From Bacteroides sp. (GTDB lineage Bacteria; Bacteroidota; Bacteroidia; Bacteroidales; Bacteroidaceae), in assembly GCF_029057325.1 (NCBI RefSeq), contig NZ_JAICZW010000200.1, positions 1 to 38,572 on the forward strand: 38,572 nucleotides of DNA, given 5' to 3'. Shown one piece after another: positions 15,552-25,504 of this stretch. The number at the start of each line of letters is the position of its first letter. Within the stretch, counting starts at the first letter, position 1. The notes beneath the pieces are model-generated. The model ran no database searches. It was not told where the DNA came from and was given only the letters and a program-made list of their open reading frames with translations. Both the position numbers and the translations under genes were made by a program.

Positions 15552-17762
15552 TCATAAAGTGGCTAAATCCAGCATCAGCGGAATATCTTTCTCATCGATT
15601 CCTAATTTGAGGAGCGTTTCTTTGTCTTTGTCGAACAGCTCCCGGAAGAGGTCTTGGCTGCCGCATTCCGAAGCCGCTTTGCTGTAAAGTGTTGCAGCCT
15701 TTCCCATATCTCCTGTTTTCCAAGCAACGTGTCCGGCGTTGAGGTAATCGCCGGCAACCGGATGGGACGTCACCACCATGTCGAAGTACTATACGGCTTG
15801 CTCGTATTTGCCGCAGACGAAGGAACACCAGCCGATGGCACGCCATGTTTTGCAACTGCCGTTCTCGATGAAATCGAGTTTGAAAAAGTATTGCAGGGCT
15901 TCTTCGTATCTTTCCAGTTCGGCGAGGCAGCTTCCGGCATGGAACAGGATGTTGCGGTTTTCCGGTTGGATGGCTTCCGCTTTTTTGTAATACTCCAATG
16001 CGGTTGCAAAATCTTTGGCCTGCCGATAGCACGTGGCGAGATGCCGGATGGTCCAGACGTGGTCGGGCTTCAGGATGTCGGCTTTCAGATAGTTGCTTGT
16101 CGCTTCTTTGTATCGTTTCTCCTTTTGGAGACAATAACCGGCTTTTTGGAAGATGTCTGCGTCTGCATGTTTCAGGGCTATCAATGTCTGATAAAGTTGC
16201 AGCGCCTCTGCCGGATGCTCTTTGCGGAAGTGGAAGTTGGCCACTTCCATCAGCAATTCAGGCTTGCACAGAATCTCCTTGAGTGCGGGAAGGCGGTGTA
16301 GGGCGATTTCTTCCTTGAATATGTCGCGGAATTCATGCCTGCGCGGGTGCAGCTTGAAAAAGCGGTATAGGTCGTGAATGTATTGGTTGCAGATGACTTC
16401 CGGCCGTTCGGCGTATCGTTTCAGGGCGTTGTTTCTGTTTTCGTCCATTTGGATTTCCAAATCCATAGGCGCCAATTGACTGAGCATTTTGTCGCGTTGC
16501 TGTTTGGGAATGTGCGCCAGGGTGTAGCAGAGGGAGTACTTGTCGCTGTTGCAGAAGAGTCCCGATTGCAGCATCAGCGCGGGAGAGTTGTTGTTCCCCT
16601 CCAGTTGGAATCCGAATTCCTTGATGATGCTGGAATGATACGGGTCGAACGGATAGAACCAGTTGTTCAGGTCCTTGAAGAATGGAGTGGCTTTGAGCAA
16701 GGCGAACGAGCTCATATAGACATCGGCACCTTCTATTTGCAACTCGCTTATTTCGCGCATCTTATCGCTCAATTCCGAATTCTCAAAGACCTTTTCCCAA
16801 TCCGGATTGCGGTCGTTCTCTTCCGGAGTTTCTTCAAAGCCGAACTTCATGTTGCGCATCTTGTTCACGTTCTTCATCATCTCCGGGATGATTTCCTCGC
16901 GCATCTTCTTGTCTATCTTTTCCGTTTCCTGGCTGCGGAGCAGTTCGATGTAAACGTGGTTCAGTTGCTTGCCGAAGTTGCCGTCTTCATCAAGCAAGGA
17001 AAGGCGTGCTGTCAGTTCAGGATAGATTGACAGGCGGGCAGGGTAGGTGAGAAGGGTCAGTGTGATTCCTACCAATGCCCGTTGGCTGACTTGTGTGGCG
17101 GTGTGTGTCGTGGCATCCAATAGCCAGGCGAACTTGCGTGGATCGAAGCATTCTGTCAGGCTGAGCATGACAGCACTGGTAAACAGGCACAAGTCGTTGA
17201 CGGATAGCAGTGTGGATTCCAGCATCTCTTTGGCTTGCTGTTCCTCTTCGGCAGACCAGCAGCTGTTGAGCCAGGTGGAGAGGAAGAGGTCTTGGTTGGT
17301 TTGCTCGTGCCGTTGCAGCAGGGCATCCATTCCTTTGCTGTCCGGCATCAGTCTGCAAATGGCAAAGTCATCGGGGAAGGTCTCTAATGTCTGCCGCATG
17401 GTTGCGATGTCCGGTAGAGGCGGCTGCGACTTCTTGTGCTTGCGTGAGGAATGGTAGTAGCAGTGGGAAATGCCGTCAAGTATAGCCAAACGTGTTTGGT
17501 CGGCAATCTCCCAAGTCTCTGTCACGATTTGGTTGTAGAGTTTTTGCCGTTCGGGATCGGCAACTCCCTGCCGCATATATTGCAGCATGTATTGATAGGA
17601 TAGTTGTACTTGCTCCAGACGGTTACGAAGTGACCATTCGTTGCAGTTCCAGAGAAAGGCTTCCAGTTGGGACTGTGCTTCTTTCACCCTTTTTTGTTCC
17701 AGCAAGTCGATGATGTGCCGGTATTGCTCTTGTATGTCTTGAGTATTCATCTGCTTGTTCAT
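15552..17762 (-). pseudogene. TPR-repeat protein gene split by an in-frame amber codon
   Basis: A TPR protein interrupted by TAG at 15791-15789. The first part (17762-15789, 657 residues) is complete up to CGKYEQAV; after the stop the same frame continues YFDMVVTSHPVAGDYLNAGH and runs 78 more residues to a normal stop at 15552. No shift is needed, so one base change (for example AAG or CAG to TAG) explains it. The N-terminal region is helical and unrecognised; TPR units are clear from about residue 500 (HPAEALQLYQTLIALKHADA, KEATSNYLKADILKPDHVWT, DFATALEYYKKAEAIQPENR). The stop falls inside the last TPR units. ATG at 17750 is an alternative start. The gene may be inactive, shortened or read through; a sequencing error is also possible. 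Confidence 0.8.
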
Positions 17763-17776
17763 TGGTATGTATGTGG

Positions 17777-17784
17777 CAAATGTA
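17777..17784 (-). promoter_or_regulatory. Candidate -7 promoter element of the TPR gene
   Basis: TACATTTG on the minus strand fits TAnnTTTG. It is only 14 bases from ATG 17762 and 26 from ATG 17750, which mildly favours the second start. Confidence 0.45.
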
Positions 17785-17869
17785 CAAAAAGGATGCCAAT
17801 ATGAAAGGAAAAACTTACGCTTTTCTTTTTTCAGGTCAGTCGGAAAGAAGAAACTTGCTCGTTTAAGCA

Positions 17870-17915
17870 TAAAAAAACAGCCCGTTATGGAGTGTCGTTT
17901 CCATTAACGGGCTGT
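17870..17915 (-). terminator. Intrinsic terminator after the DASS symporter gene
   Basis: ACAGCCCGTTA (17877-17887) pairs perfectly with TAACGGGCTGT (17905-17915). TGGA and TCCA extend the stem inward past one bulged base, leaving an 8-base loop. On the minus strand the stem is followed by TTTTTTT. Confidence 0.88.
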
Positions 17916-17935
17916 CTGATATCTATGCTAATCGA

Positions 17936-19450
17936 TTACAAGATTCCGTTGGAACCTAAGATAATCAGCATGGCATATCCCAGTATCAGGCCGATGGCTC
18001 CCATGATGAGACCCACTTTCTGCATGTCTTTCTGTTCGATCATGCCTGTTGCGTGTGCCAAGGCATTGGGCGGTGTACTGATAGGCAATACCATAGCCAG
18101 TGAAGAACCTAATGCAACGCCAATCAACAGAGTAGATACGCCACCTAACGGCAATAGCAGGTCGCTTATCTTCAGACCTACCATGGCGAGGATGGGAACC
18201 AGCAAAGTGGCGGTAGCCGTGTGTGAGATGAAGTTGGCCATCGCATAGCACAACAGGCCGGAACCTATAATCATAACAACCGGCGGCCATGTGTCGAACG
18301 GTATGGAGTCAACGACATGTCTTCCCAGTCCGGTTTCCTGCAGGGCCACACCGAGTGCGAAACCGCCGGATACCATCCAAAGCACGCTCCAGTTGATTTC
18401 TTCCAGGTCACGTTTGGTGATGATACCTGTTATACAGAATACGCCGATGGGAAGCATGGCGACCACGTTGGAGTTTACACCGGTGAATTTATCGGTCATC
18501 CACAATAATACCGTAACCGCAAAGGTGATATAAACCAGAACAGAACGCCAGTCTTTTTTCATTTCACCTTCAATGTTCAGCTCGATGGTTTTCTGCTTGA
18601 AGGGGAACAAGCGGAGTAGCACCACCCATGCGATGAACAATACGACAAGAACGAAGGGCAGCATGACGCTGGTCCATTGACCGAAACCGATGTTCAGGTT
18701 CAATCCGGCAGGGTCGTTCAGGTACTTCAGGGCGATGGCATTCGGGGGGGTACCGATAGGTGTGCCGATACCGCCGATGTTGGCAGCCACGGGGATGGCC
18801 ATGGCAAGACCGATTTTTCCTTTACCGTCGGCAGGAAGTGCCTTCAATACCGGAGTAAGGAAGGTGAGCATCATGGCGGCGGTAGCCGTGTTGCTGAGGA
18901 ACATGGAGAAGACAGCTGTTACTAAGATAAATCCCAACAGAACAAAGCGTGACTGGGTGCCGAAAGGTTTCAGCATGACGCGTGCCAATACCAGGTCGAG
19001 TCCGCTCTTCGTAGCTGCGATTGCCAAGATGAAACCTCCGATGAACAGCATGATAATCGGGTCGGCAAAGCAGTGCATGATGGATTTGTAACTGATGGTT
19101 TTTCCTAACACATCGGCAGGAATGCCCTCTCTGAACAGCCATAGGCTGCTGTCGGATGCGGTGAATAGTAAGAGCACCACAACCAGCATGGAGGTGGTCC
19201 ATGAAGGTATTGCTTCGAATATCCACATCAGAGTGGCAAAGATGAAGATGGCGATGATGCGTTGCTCGACATACGATAAATCGGGAATGCCGAATGACTC
19301 GGCGGGGAGTGTCCACAAAGTCAGTCCAACGATGATGGCTATCGCCAGTTTGATGAATCTCGAGATGTTACGGTCTTTAGAAAGACGTTTTGATTTCTTT
19401 AGCTCTTGATAGGCTTCTACTAAATGAAACCCATGGAAGATTTTAAACAT
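17936..19450 (-). CDS. DASS (SLC13) family sodium-coupled anion symporter
   Basis: An inner membrane transporter of 504 residues for dicarboxylates, sulfate or similar anions. Many hydrophobic segments are seen. The two symmetric hairpin motifs of the family are present: MFLSNTATAAMML (Ser186-Asn187-Thr188) with GIGTPIGTPPNAIAL, and NFISHTATATLLV (Ser409-His410-Thr411) with LPISTPPNALAHATG. The second motif is usually SNT; here Asn is His. It starts 47 bases after the porin gene, the same strand, so the two are likely one transcript. The substrate cannot be told from sequence; the N-terminal extension of about 30 charged residues is cytoplasmic. Confidence 0.92.
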   Translation of the reverse strand: MFKIFHGFHLVEAYQELKKSKRLSKDRNISRFIKLAIAIIVGLTLWTLPAESFGIPDLSYVEQRIIAIFIFATLMWIFEAIPSWTTSMLVVVLLLFTASDSSLWLFREGIPADVLGKTISYKSIMHCFADPIIMLFIGGFILAIAATKSGLDLVLARVMLKPFGTQSRFVLLGFILVTAVFSMFLSNTATAAMMLTFLTPVLKALPADGKGKIGLAMAIPVAANIGGIGTPIGTPPNAIALKYLNDPAGLNLNIGFGQWTSVMLPFVLVVLFIAWVVLLRLFPFKQKTIELNIEGEMKKDWRSVLVYITFAVTVLLWMTDKFTGVNSNVVAMLPIGVFCITGIITKRDLEEINWSVLWMVSGGFALGVALQETGLGRHVVDSIPFDTWPPVVMIIGSGLLCYAMANFISHTATATLLVPILAMVGLKISDLLLPLGGVSTLLIGVALGSSLAMVLPISTPPNALAHATGMIEQKDMQKVGLIMGAIGLILGYAMLIILGSNGIL

Positions 19451-19497
19451 AATGTGTGGTGTTTTAAGGTTGTAAATTGTTTTTTACTCACAAAATT

Positions 19498-20592
19498 TTA
19501 GAAACGCCAATATAGCTGTAAATCCACGGTGTTATAGCGTCCGTCGCCTGCCGTATTCTTGTCGCGTGTATAGGAGTAGTTCGCCTGTAACTTCAGGTTC
19601 TTGCAGAAGTAGTAGTTGGCGGACAGACCATAAAGTGATTTTTGAGAGTTCCACTCTTTACGGTCGCGATAGACGTCCCATTTAGCATATACCTTGCACT
19701 TCTTGCTGAAAGGAGCCCCCACGGCAATGTACCAGGCGTCTGCTTTGTTGCTTGTGCCTTCTTTCAGCGTACCGTCGCTGTTGTAGTCGCTGATTTTGTG
19801 TCCTTCGCTTACGGCAAATTCGGCACGTACGGTCCAGTCGGCTTCATACTTCAGTCCAAGGGCCATGCGGTTGCGATCTACGGTGATTCCGTCTTTGGTA
19901 TATTCGCCTGCCCAGCCGAAAGCGCCTATGGCCAGTTGCTTCACGGGATATACATAAACACCTCCGATAAGGTCTTTGGAACGATTCTCGTCGGAGTGGT
20001 TGATGCCTTGTCCGTTATACACTCCCACCTGATAGTGGATGAAATTGTGCTTGTCTTTACCGATGGGCAGGAAGTCGCCTTGCACTTGCAGTCCCAGATC
20101 TCGTCCGTTGCTGCTGTGCTCGCCTACGCGGTCGTTCATGCCTGCCAATTTGTCTATCAGTTGCGAATAGGCACCGAAACCGATATCCCACGGGTTCATG
20201 GGATTCTCGAAAGTGAAAGCGCGTTTGAATTGTCCGAAACGTACATTGAAGAATTTGTAGCGTTGCCATTCAGCCCAAGCGTCCACAATGCGGGGACCTT
20301 TTTCCTTGCTGGTACCACTTACGCCATTTACCTCCATTTGGAGTTTGTACTTGAAGTCGAGTACTTTGCCGTCCACGTAGAGACGTACCAGACGCAAGTC
20401 GAAATTTGCATGGCTTTTGTTGCTGCCGGAAAGATCCTGATCATTGGCGGAAGCTTTTCCGATGACATAGCCGCCAAAAGTGCTCTTCTGTAACAGGTCT
20501 TCTTTTGCTTGTTTTCCTAAGTTGTTTTGTGCATACATGCTTCCGGAGATTGCTAAAGCTGTGGAAAACAAGAACATTCGAATGATTTTCAT
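19498..20592 (-). CDS. OprO/OprP-type outer membrane porin
   Basis: A 364-residue beta-barrel protein with a signal peptide ending GSMYAQ. Family features of the phosphate-selective porin group: ANFDLRLVRLYVDGKVLDFK, the loop DAWAEWQRYKFFNVRFGQFK followed by RAFTFENPMNPWDIGF, and repeated amphipathic strands to a C-terminal Phe (TVDLQLYWRF). It precedes the DASS symporter by 47 bases, so it likely passes the same anion through the outer membrane. Anion type is not shown. No clear promoter is visible in the 82 bases after pgk, whose terminator lies there. Confidence 0.88.
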   Translation of the reverse strand: MKIIRMFLFSTALAISGSMYAQNNLGKQAKEDLLQKSTFGGYVIGKASANDQDLSGSNKSHANFDLRLVRLYVDGKVLDFKYKLQMEVNGVSGTSKEKGPRIVDAWAEWQRYKFFNVRFGQFKRAFTFENPMNPWDIGFGAYSQLIDKLAGMNDRVGEHSSNGRDLGLQVQGDFLPIGKDKHNFIHYQVGVYNGQGINHSDENRSKDLIGGVYVYPVKQLAIGAFGWAGEYTKDGITVDRNRMALGLKYEADWTVRAEFAVSEGHKISDYNSDGTLKEGTSNKADAWYIAVGAPFSKKCKVYAKWDVYRDRKEWNSQKSLYGLSANYYFCKNLKLQANYSYTRDKNTAGDGRYNTVDLQLYWRF

Positions 20593-20610
20593 TATAAAAA
20601 ATAGATATTC

Positions 20611-20652
20611 AAAAAAAAGAAAGGCAATTCTTTGTTAGAGAATTGTCTTTCT
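20611..20652 (-). terminator. Intrinsic terminator after pgk
   Basis: AGAAAGGCAATTCT (20618-20631) pairs with AGAATTGTCTTTCT (20639-20652), 14 pairs with one wobble, 7-base loop. On the minus strand an 8-base T run follows. Confidence 0.87.
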
Positions 20653-20674
20653 ATGATTGGGGTTATTTTTATAC

Positions 20675-21931
20675 TTATTCGTTGATAGCTGCGATACCCG
20701 GAAGAATCTTTCCTTCGATAGCCTCAAGCAAAGCACCGCCACCGGTAGATACATACGAAACACCGTTTGCCAAACCGAACTTGTTTACACAAGCTACGGA
20801 GTCGCCACCACCTACCAGTGAGAACGCACCGTTCTTGGTAGCTTCTACGATGGCTTCGCCTACGGCACGTGAACCGTGAGTGAAGTTTTCGAACTCAAAT
20901 ACACCTGTCGGACCGTTCCAAAGGATAGTCTTGGAGTTTCTGATGACTTCAGCAAATTTCTCTTCAGTCTTAGGACCTATGTCCAGACCTTCCCATCCGT
21001 CGGGAATTTCGTTGACTGCACAGAATTTTGCATTGGCGTCGTTAGAGAAAGCGTCAGCAATCTTCGCATCTTCAGCCAATACCAGGTTCACACCCTTTTC
21101 TTCGGCTTTCTTCATCAGGTCGAGAGCCAGATCCAGCTTGTCGTCCTCGCAGATAGAGATACCGATTTTGCCGCCTTGTGCCTTCGTGAAGGTATAAGTC
21201 ATACCGCCGGCGATAATCAGGTTGTCCACCTTGTTCAGCAGGTTTTCGATGATTTCAATCTTAGAAGAAACTTTGGAACCACCCATGATGGCGGTGAAAG
21301 GACGGTGGATGTCGTTCAATACTTTATCGACAGCCTTTACCTCTTTTTCCATCAGATAGCCGAACATCTTGTTCTCTTTATCGAAGTATTTTGCAATCAG
21401 GGCTGTGGAAGCATGTGCGCGGTGAGCGGTACCGAAAGCGTCGTTTACGTAGCAGTCAGCGTAAGAAGCCAGTTTCTTGGTGAATTCCTTCTGGCTTTCC
21501 TTTACGGCAGCTTTAGCGGCTTTCTTCTCTTCGTCTGTGGCATCTTCAGCCAAACCACGCGGCTTGCCTTCTTCTTCGGCATAGAAGCGGAGGTTTTCCA
21601 GCAACAGCACTTCACCCGGTTGCAGGGCGGCGGCCTTTACAGCGGCTTCTTCGCCCATACAATCGTTAGCGAATTGTACTTCAACACCCAGCAGCTCTTC
21701 CAGATGCTTCAGGATGTGCTTCAAAGAGAACTTTTCTGCCACGCCTTTCGGACGGCCGAGGTGAGAACCGATAATGATGCTGCCGCCGTCGGCCAAAATC
21801 TTCTTCAAAGTAGGAAGAGCGGCACGCATACGGGTGTCATCTGTGATGTTGAAATTCTCGTCCAAAGGAACATTGAAGTCCACGCGAACGAATGCCTTTT
21901 TTCCGGCAAAGTTAAATTGATCGATTGTCAT
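20675..21931 (-). CDS. pgk: Phosphoglycerate kinase
   Basis: Glycolytic enzyme that makes ATP from 1,3-bisphosphoglycerate and ADP in the cytoplasm. The 418-residue length is normal. Motifs in order: [78 protein letters not shown], the adenine-site region [23 protein letters not shown] and [16 protein letters not shown]. It has its own -7 box at 21986-21979 and a strong terminator, so it is probably transcribed alone although nth lies upstream on the same strand. Confidence 0.98.
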   Translation of the reverse strand: MTIDQFNFAGKKAFVRVDFNVPLDENFNITDDTRMRAALPTLKKILADGGSIIIGSHLGRPKGVAEKFSLKHILKHLEELLGVEVQFANDCMGEEAAVKAAALQPGEVLLLENLRFYAEEEGKPRGLAEDATDEEKKAAKAAVKESQKEFTKKLASYADCYVNDAFGTAHRAHASTALIAKYFDKENKMFGYLMEKEVKAVDKVLNDIHRPFTAIMGGSKVSSKIEIIENLLNKVDNLIIAGGMTYTFTKAQGGKIGISICEDDKLDLALDLMKKAEEKGVNLVLAEDAKIADAFSNDANAKFCAVNEIPDGWEGLDIGPKTEEKFAEVIRNSKTILWNGPTGVFEFENFTHGSRAVGEAIVEATKNGAFSLVGGGDSVACVNKFGLANGVSYVSTGGGALLEAIEGKILPGIAAINE

Positions 21932-21978
21932 AATTCCTATTTTTTTAAAAGTGTTACTCGCTTTTTGTTGATTTGCGG

Positions 21979-21986
21979 CAAAGTTA
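21979..21986 (-). promoter_or_regulatory. Candidate -7 promoter element of pgk
   Basis: TAACTTTG on the minus strand fits TAnnTTTG, about 47 bases before the pgk start. The upstream -33 element is not clear. Confidence 0.5.
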
Positions 21987-22023
21987 GCATTTTATTTCGT
22001 TAAGTGAGCTATTAAATGATTAT

Positions 22024-22698
22024 TTATTCTTTGTTCGCCCCCTTCTCTTTTTTCACTTTGTACTTTTGACAATAGTATTTGCACATCAATTGCAACCCAC
22101 AGTTGTCACATTGGGGAGTGCGTGCCTGGCAAATATATCGTCCGTGCAGGATGAGCCAATGATGCGCTATCGGAATGTCTGCTTCGGAGATATGCTTCAC
22201 CAGCTCTTTCTCTACGCTGAATGGGGTCGTGCATTTGTCAGAAACCAGCCCCAGGCGGTGGCTGACGCGGAATACATGCGTATCTACCGCCATGGCCGCT
22301 TTGTTGAACACGACGGACTGGATGACGTTGGCTGTCTTACGTCCTACGCCGGGGAGCTTGACCAGCTCTTCCAGGGTATCAGGCACCTGGCTGTCGAATG
22401 TTTTTACCAGCATCTGTGCCATACCCACCAGGTGTTTGGCCTTGTTGTTGGGATAAGAGACGCTGCGGATATACCCGAAGACTACTTCGGGAGTGGTTGC
22501 GGCAAGCGCTTCCGGGGTAGGGAAGTCGCGGAAGAGGGCAGGGGTGATGAGGTTCACCCGCTTGTCGGTGCATTGTGCGGAAAGAATGACTGCTATCAGC
22601 AGCTCGAAAGGGTTGTTGTAGTGCAGTTCGGTCTCCGCTACCGGGCGGTTCTCTCTGAACCATGCTATAATCTTTTCATAACGTTCTCTTTTCCTCAT
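22024..22698 (-). CDS. nth: Endonuclease III
   Basis: DNA glycosylase/AP lyase that removes oxidised pyrimidines in base excision repair. The 224-residue product contains the helix-hairpin-helix LPGVGRKTANVIQSVV with catalytic Lys121, the catalytic Asp139 in AVDTHVFRVSHRLG, and the 4Fe-4S cluster motif C-x6-C-x2-C-x5-C (Cys190, 197, 200, 206). Its ATG overlaps the stop codon of the MFS gene by four bases, showing translational coupling. The charged C-terminal tail KVKKEKGANKE is a small extension. Confidence 0.97.
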   Translation of the reverse strand: MRKRERYEKIIAWFRENRPVAETELHYNNPFELLIAVILSAQCTDKRVNLITPALFRDFPTPEALAATTPEVVFGYIRSVSYPNNKAKHLVGMAQMLVKTFDSQVPDTLEELVKLPGVGRKTANVIQSVVFNKAAMAVDTHVFRVSHRLGLVSDKCTTPFSVEKELVKHISEADIPIAHHWLILHGRYICQARTPQCDNCGLQLMCKYYCQKYKVKKEKGANKE

Positions 22699-23891
22699 CT
22701 TAGTTTGTTCTTATGATAATGGGGTGCTACTTTATGGTTGAAATAGAGCGTGGAAAAAATGGTGAGGCAGGCGCCAAACAGGTATGCCTTGTCAAAACTG
22801 CTTATTTCGGCAATGTATCCGCCTGTCAGCATGCCGGTGCCTATGCCCACGTCCCATGAAGTCAGGTAGGTGGAAGTGGCCGTGCCTCGTTGGTTGTTGG
22901 GAGCCAGATTGACGAACAGCGTGTTGTAGGCCGGAAACATGATGCCGAATCCTACGCCAAGCAGCAGGGCAATCAGAAAGAAGACGATGCCGCACGCCGT
23001 CACGTTCCACCGGATGATATATATACAGAAAGAGAGCAGGAAGAAACTGAATATCACCAGATAGAGCCCTGCCGAAATGACTTGCGTCACCTTTCCTTTG
23101 TCAACCAGCTTTCCTGAGAATATGCGCGAGATGGCCATGCCTGCCGCCATGAAGGTGAAGAAGAAGCCGGTGGTGACGTTCAGCCCTATCTCCTTGGCAT
23201 ACATGGCCACGTAGTTGGTGGTCATGCCGTAGGGAATGGAGAGCAACAGCAGGCTGAGACCTGCCGGGATGCCCTTCAGCAGGATGAAGCGGTCAAGCGA
23301 TATCGGGGCTCGCTTTACCGGTGGCTTATAAGGCGTCTTTACCGATGAGGCGCAGAGGAATCCGGCAAGGCAGGAGCAAAACGAGCAGCTGAAGATGGTG
23401 GCGAAACTCATGCCTGCATCGTGCAGGAACAATCCTGTCATGGGACCCACCGCCATGGCGATGTTGTTGGAAAGTCCATAGTAGCCCAATCCTTCTCCGC
23501 GCCGGGAGGAGGGCATGATGTCGATGACCACCGTATTGCCGGCTACCGTCACCATCCCGAAAGAGAACCCGTGGGTGATTCGGAAGAGGATGAACAGGGT
23601 GAGCGAACCGGCGATGATGTAGCCGGCAAACATGGCCATAAAGATGAAATAGGCCAGCAGATAGAGTGGTTTGCGTGCGAAGCTGTCCAAAAAGTAGCCG
23701 GAGAAGGGGCGGATGCACAAGGCGGCAACCGTGTAGCAGGAGAGTATGATGCCGATGGTGGCGCTTCCGGCATGGAAGACTTCCGACAGATAGAAAGGCA
23801 ATACGGGTATCAATAGCCAGAAGCCGAAGTATAGCAGGAAGTTGGCTGTAAGAATAAAGCAATAACCGGGAGTTATAAGCCTGTCTTTCAT
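22695..23891 (-). CDS. MFS transporter
   Basis: A 398-residue inner membrane transporter with about 12 hydrophobic segments. The motif-A-like loop between segments 2 and 3 reads RPFSGYFLDSFARKPLYLLA, and the second half has SRIFSGKLVDKGKVTQVISA at the matching place. The family covers drug, sugar and metabolite exporters; the substrate cannot be told. It is placed between pheS and nth with a four-base overlap to nth. A palindromic element fills the 169 bases between pheS and this gene, so it may have its own promoter or be read from pheS. Confidence 0.9.
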   Translation of the reverse strand: MKDRLITPGYCFILTANFLLYFGFWLLIPVLPFYLSEVFHAGSATIGIILSCYTVAALCIRPFSGYFLDSFARKPLYLLAYFIFMAMFAGYIIAGSLTLFILFRITHGFSFGMVTVAGNTVVIDIMPSSRRGEGLGYYGLSNNIAMAVGPMTGLFLHDAGMSFATIFSCSFCSCLAGFLCASSVKTPYKPPVKRAPISLDRFILLKGIPAGLSLLLLSIPYGMTTNYVAMYAKEIGLNVTTGFFFTFMAAGMAISRIFSGKLVDKGKVTQVISAGLYLVIFSFFLLSFCIYIIRWNVTACGIVFFLIALLLGVGFGIMFPAYNTLFVNLAPNNQRGTATSTYLTSWDVGIGTGMLTGGYIAEISSFDKAYLFGACLTIFSTLYFNHKVAPHYHKNKLR

Positions 23892-23930
23892 TATTCAGAA
23901 GGGGGTTATTCGGAAGTTGTCGGGAGCTGG

Positions 23931-24032
23931 AAGGAGTTATCAAGAGTCAGAAGCCAATACTTCTCTTTGTGAAAGTTCTGACACGACTTTGTATAAGCGG
24001 GTCTATTGGCTTCTAACTCCCGATAACTCCTT
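23931..24032. repeat. Nested inverted repeat, TATTGGCTTCTAACTCC family
   Basis: AAGGAGTTATC (23931-23941) pairs with GATAACTCCTT (24022-24032), and inside it AGAAGCCAATA (23949-23959) pairs with TATTGGCTTCT (24004-24014). The element lies between pheS and the MFS gene. Related pieces occur at 9776-9791, 25257-25394 and 30601-30617. Confidence 0.75.
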
Positions 24033-24060
24033 TTTAACTCCTTCTAACTCCTTAAGAATA

Positions 24061-25095
24061 TCAGTATGCCGCCTCAAATTCTTTCAAGAAGCGTGTGTCG
24101 TTTTCGGAGAACATGCGGAGGTCTTTCACCTGATATTTCAGGTTGGTGATACGCTCGATACCCATGCCGAGGGCATAACCGCTATATACTTTGCTGTCAA
24201 TGCCGTTCAGCTCCAGTACGTTCGGATCCACCATGCCGCAACCTAAAATCTCTACCCAGCCGGTGTGTTTGCAGAAGGGACAGCCCTTGCCGCCACAGAT
24301 GTTGCAGCTGATGTCCATTTCGGCACTCGGTTCTGTGAAGGGGAAGTAGGAGGGACGCAGGCGGATTTTCGTATCACTGCCGAACATCTCTTGTGCGAAG
24401 AGCAACAATGCCTGCTTCAAGTCGGTGAAAGAAACGTTCTTGTCCACATACAATGCCTCTACCTGATGGAAGAAGGCGTGCGCACGGTAGCTGATGGCTT
24501 CGTTCCGGTAAACACGTCCCGGACAGAGGACACGGATGGGTGGTTGGGTGGTCTCCATGACGCGGCTCTGTACACTGGATGTGTGTGTGCGCAGGATGAT
24601 GCTGTGTGATACGTTCTCGGCATTGTTCTCGATGAAGAACGTGTCTTGCATGTCACGTGCCGGATGGTCTTCGGCAAAGTTCATGGAGGAGAATACATGC
24701 CAGTCATCTTCCACTTCAGGACCGTCGGCAATGTTGAATCCCATGCGGGCGAATATGTCGATGATTTCGTTCCTTACGATGGAAAGCGGATGGCGTGTGC
24801 CCAGTTCCATCGGATAGGCGGAACGGGTCAGGTCAATGTCGTTGCAACCGGTATCCTGGCTCTCGAACTGCTCCTTCAGCGCGGCGATTTTTTCTTGCGC
24901 TTTGTTCTTCAGTTCGTTCAGGCGCATGCCCACTTCTTTCTTTTGGTCGGCAGCTACGTTGCGGAAATCTGCCATCAGTTCGTTGATGGCTCCTTTTTTG
25001 CTGAGGTATTTGATGCGGAGTGCTTCCAGTTCCTCGGCGTTAGCGGCTTTCAGTGCTTCCACTTCTTGCAGAAGCTGGTCGATTTTAGCTATCAT
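24061..25095 (-). CDS. pheS: Phenylalanyl-tRNA synthetase alpha subunit
   Basis: Catalytic subunit that charges tRNA-Phe, working with PheT, which is not in the window. The 344-residue product has the N-terminal coiled coil that binds tRNA (about residues 1-85), class II motif 2 (RVLCPGRVYRNEAISYRAHA) and motif 3 (GYALGMGIERITNL). A four-cysteine cluster (Cys264, 267, 272, 275, in CNICGGKGCPFC) looks metal-binding and is found in part of the family. Length is normal. A TATCTTTG box lies 41 bases before the start. Confidence 0.98.
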   Translation of the reverse strand: MIAKIDQLLQEVEALKAANAEELEALRIKYLSKKGAINELMADFRNVAADQKKEVGMRLNELKNKAQEKIAALKEQFESQDTGCNDIDLTRSAYPMELGTRHPLSIVRNEIIDIFARMGFNIADGPEVEDDWHVFSSMNFAEDHPARDMQDTFFIENNAENVSHSIILRTHTSSVQSRVMETTQPPIRVLCPGRVYRNEAISYRAHAFFHQVEALYVDKNVSFTDLKQALLLFAQEMFGSDTKIRLRPSYFPFTEPSAEMDISCNICGGKGCPFCKHTGWVEILGCGMVDPNVLELNGIDSKVYSGYALGMGIERITNLKYQVKDLRMFSENDTRFLKEFEAAY

Positions 25096-25135
25096 ATTTT
25101 ATTGTCTGATTGTTTTCTTGAGTTTAAAAACGGTG

Positions 25136-25143
25136 CAAAGATA
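25136..25143 (-). promoter_or_regulatory. Candidate -7 promoter element of pheS
   Basis: TATCTTTG on the minus strand fits the consensus and lies 41 bases before the start codon. No clear -33 element was seen. Confidence 0.5.
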
Positions 25144-25256
25144 CAATTTTATCATTGCTTTTGTCGCTATCGGAGTAAGATTCTTCAAAGAATTGCAGAA
25201 TTATTTCTTTTTGTTTCGTATGACACCTCTTCTCGGGACACGGTTTTTTCATGTTT

Positions 25257-25394
25257 AGGAGTTATCGGAAGCTAATGGGAGTTATCATTTCGCTTCGCTC
25301 CGTTAGGGACTAAAAGCCAATATTTTAACTTGATGTAAAGAGGGGCATCGGCTGATAACTCCTGTTAACTCCCGAATAACTCCCGATAACTCCT
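25257..25394. repeat. Inverted repeat element with AGGAGTTATCGG ends
   Basis: AGGAGTTATCGG (25257-25268) is matched perfectly by CCGATAACTCCT (25383-25394), followed by TTTT. The right side has three spaced copies of ATAACTCC. AAAAGCCAATA inside links it to the element at 23931-24032. Confidence 0.7.
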
Positions 25395-25504
25395 TTTTTC
25401 GCAATTCAGTTCTGCTTGACTATCTGTCGTGTTTTTTGAATGAAATCAGAAGGCTTTGTAAAGAATAAGTTACCCTGCCTAAAGAATGCTTTTTGGGGGG
25501 ACCC

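Noticed and set aside
20876..22003. 375-codon open frame on the plus strand
   Set aside because: It is the antisense of pgk.
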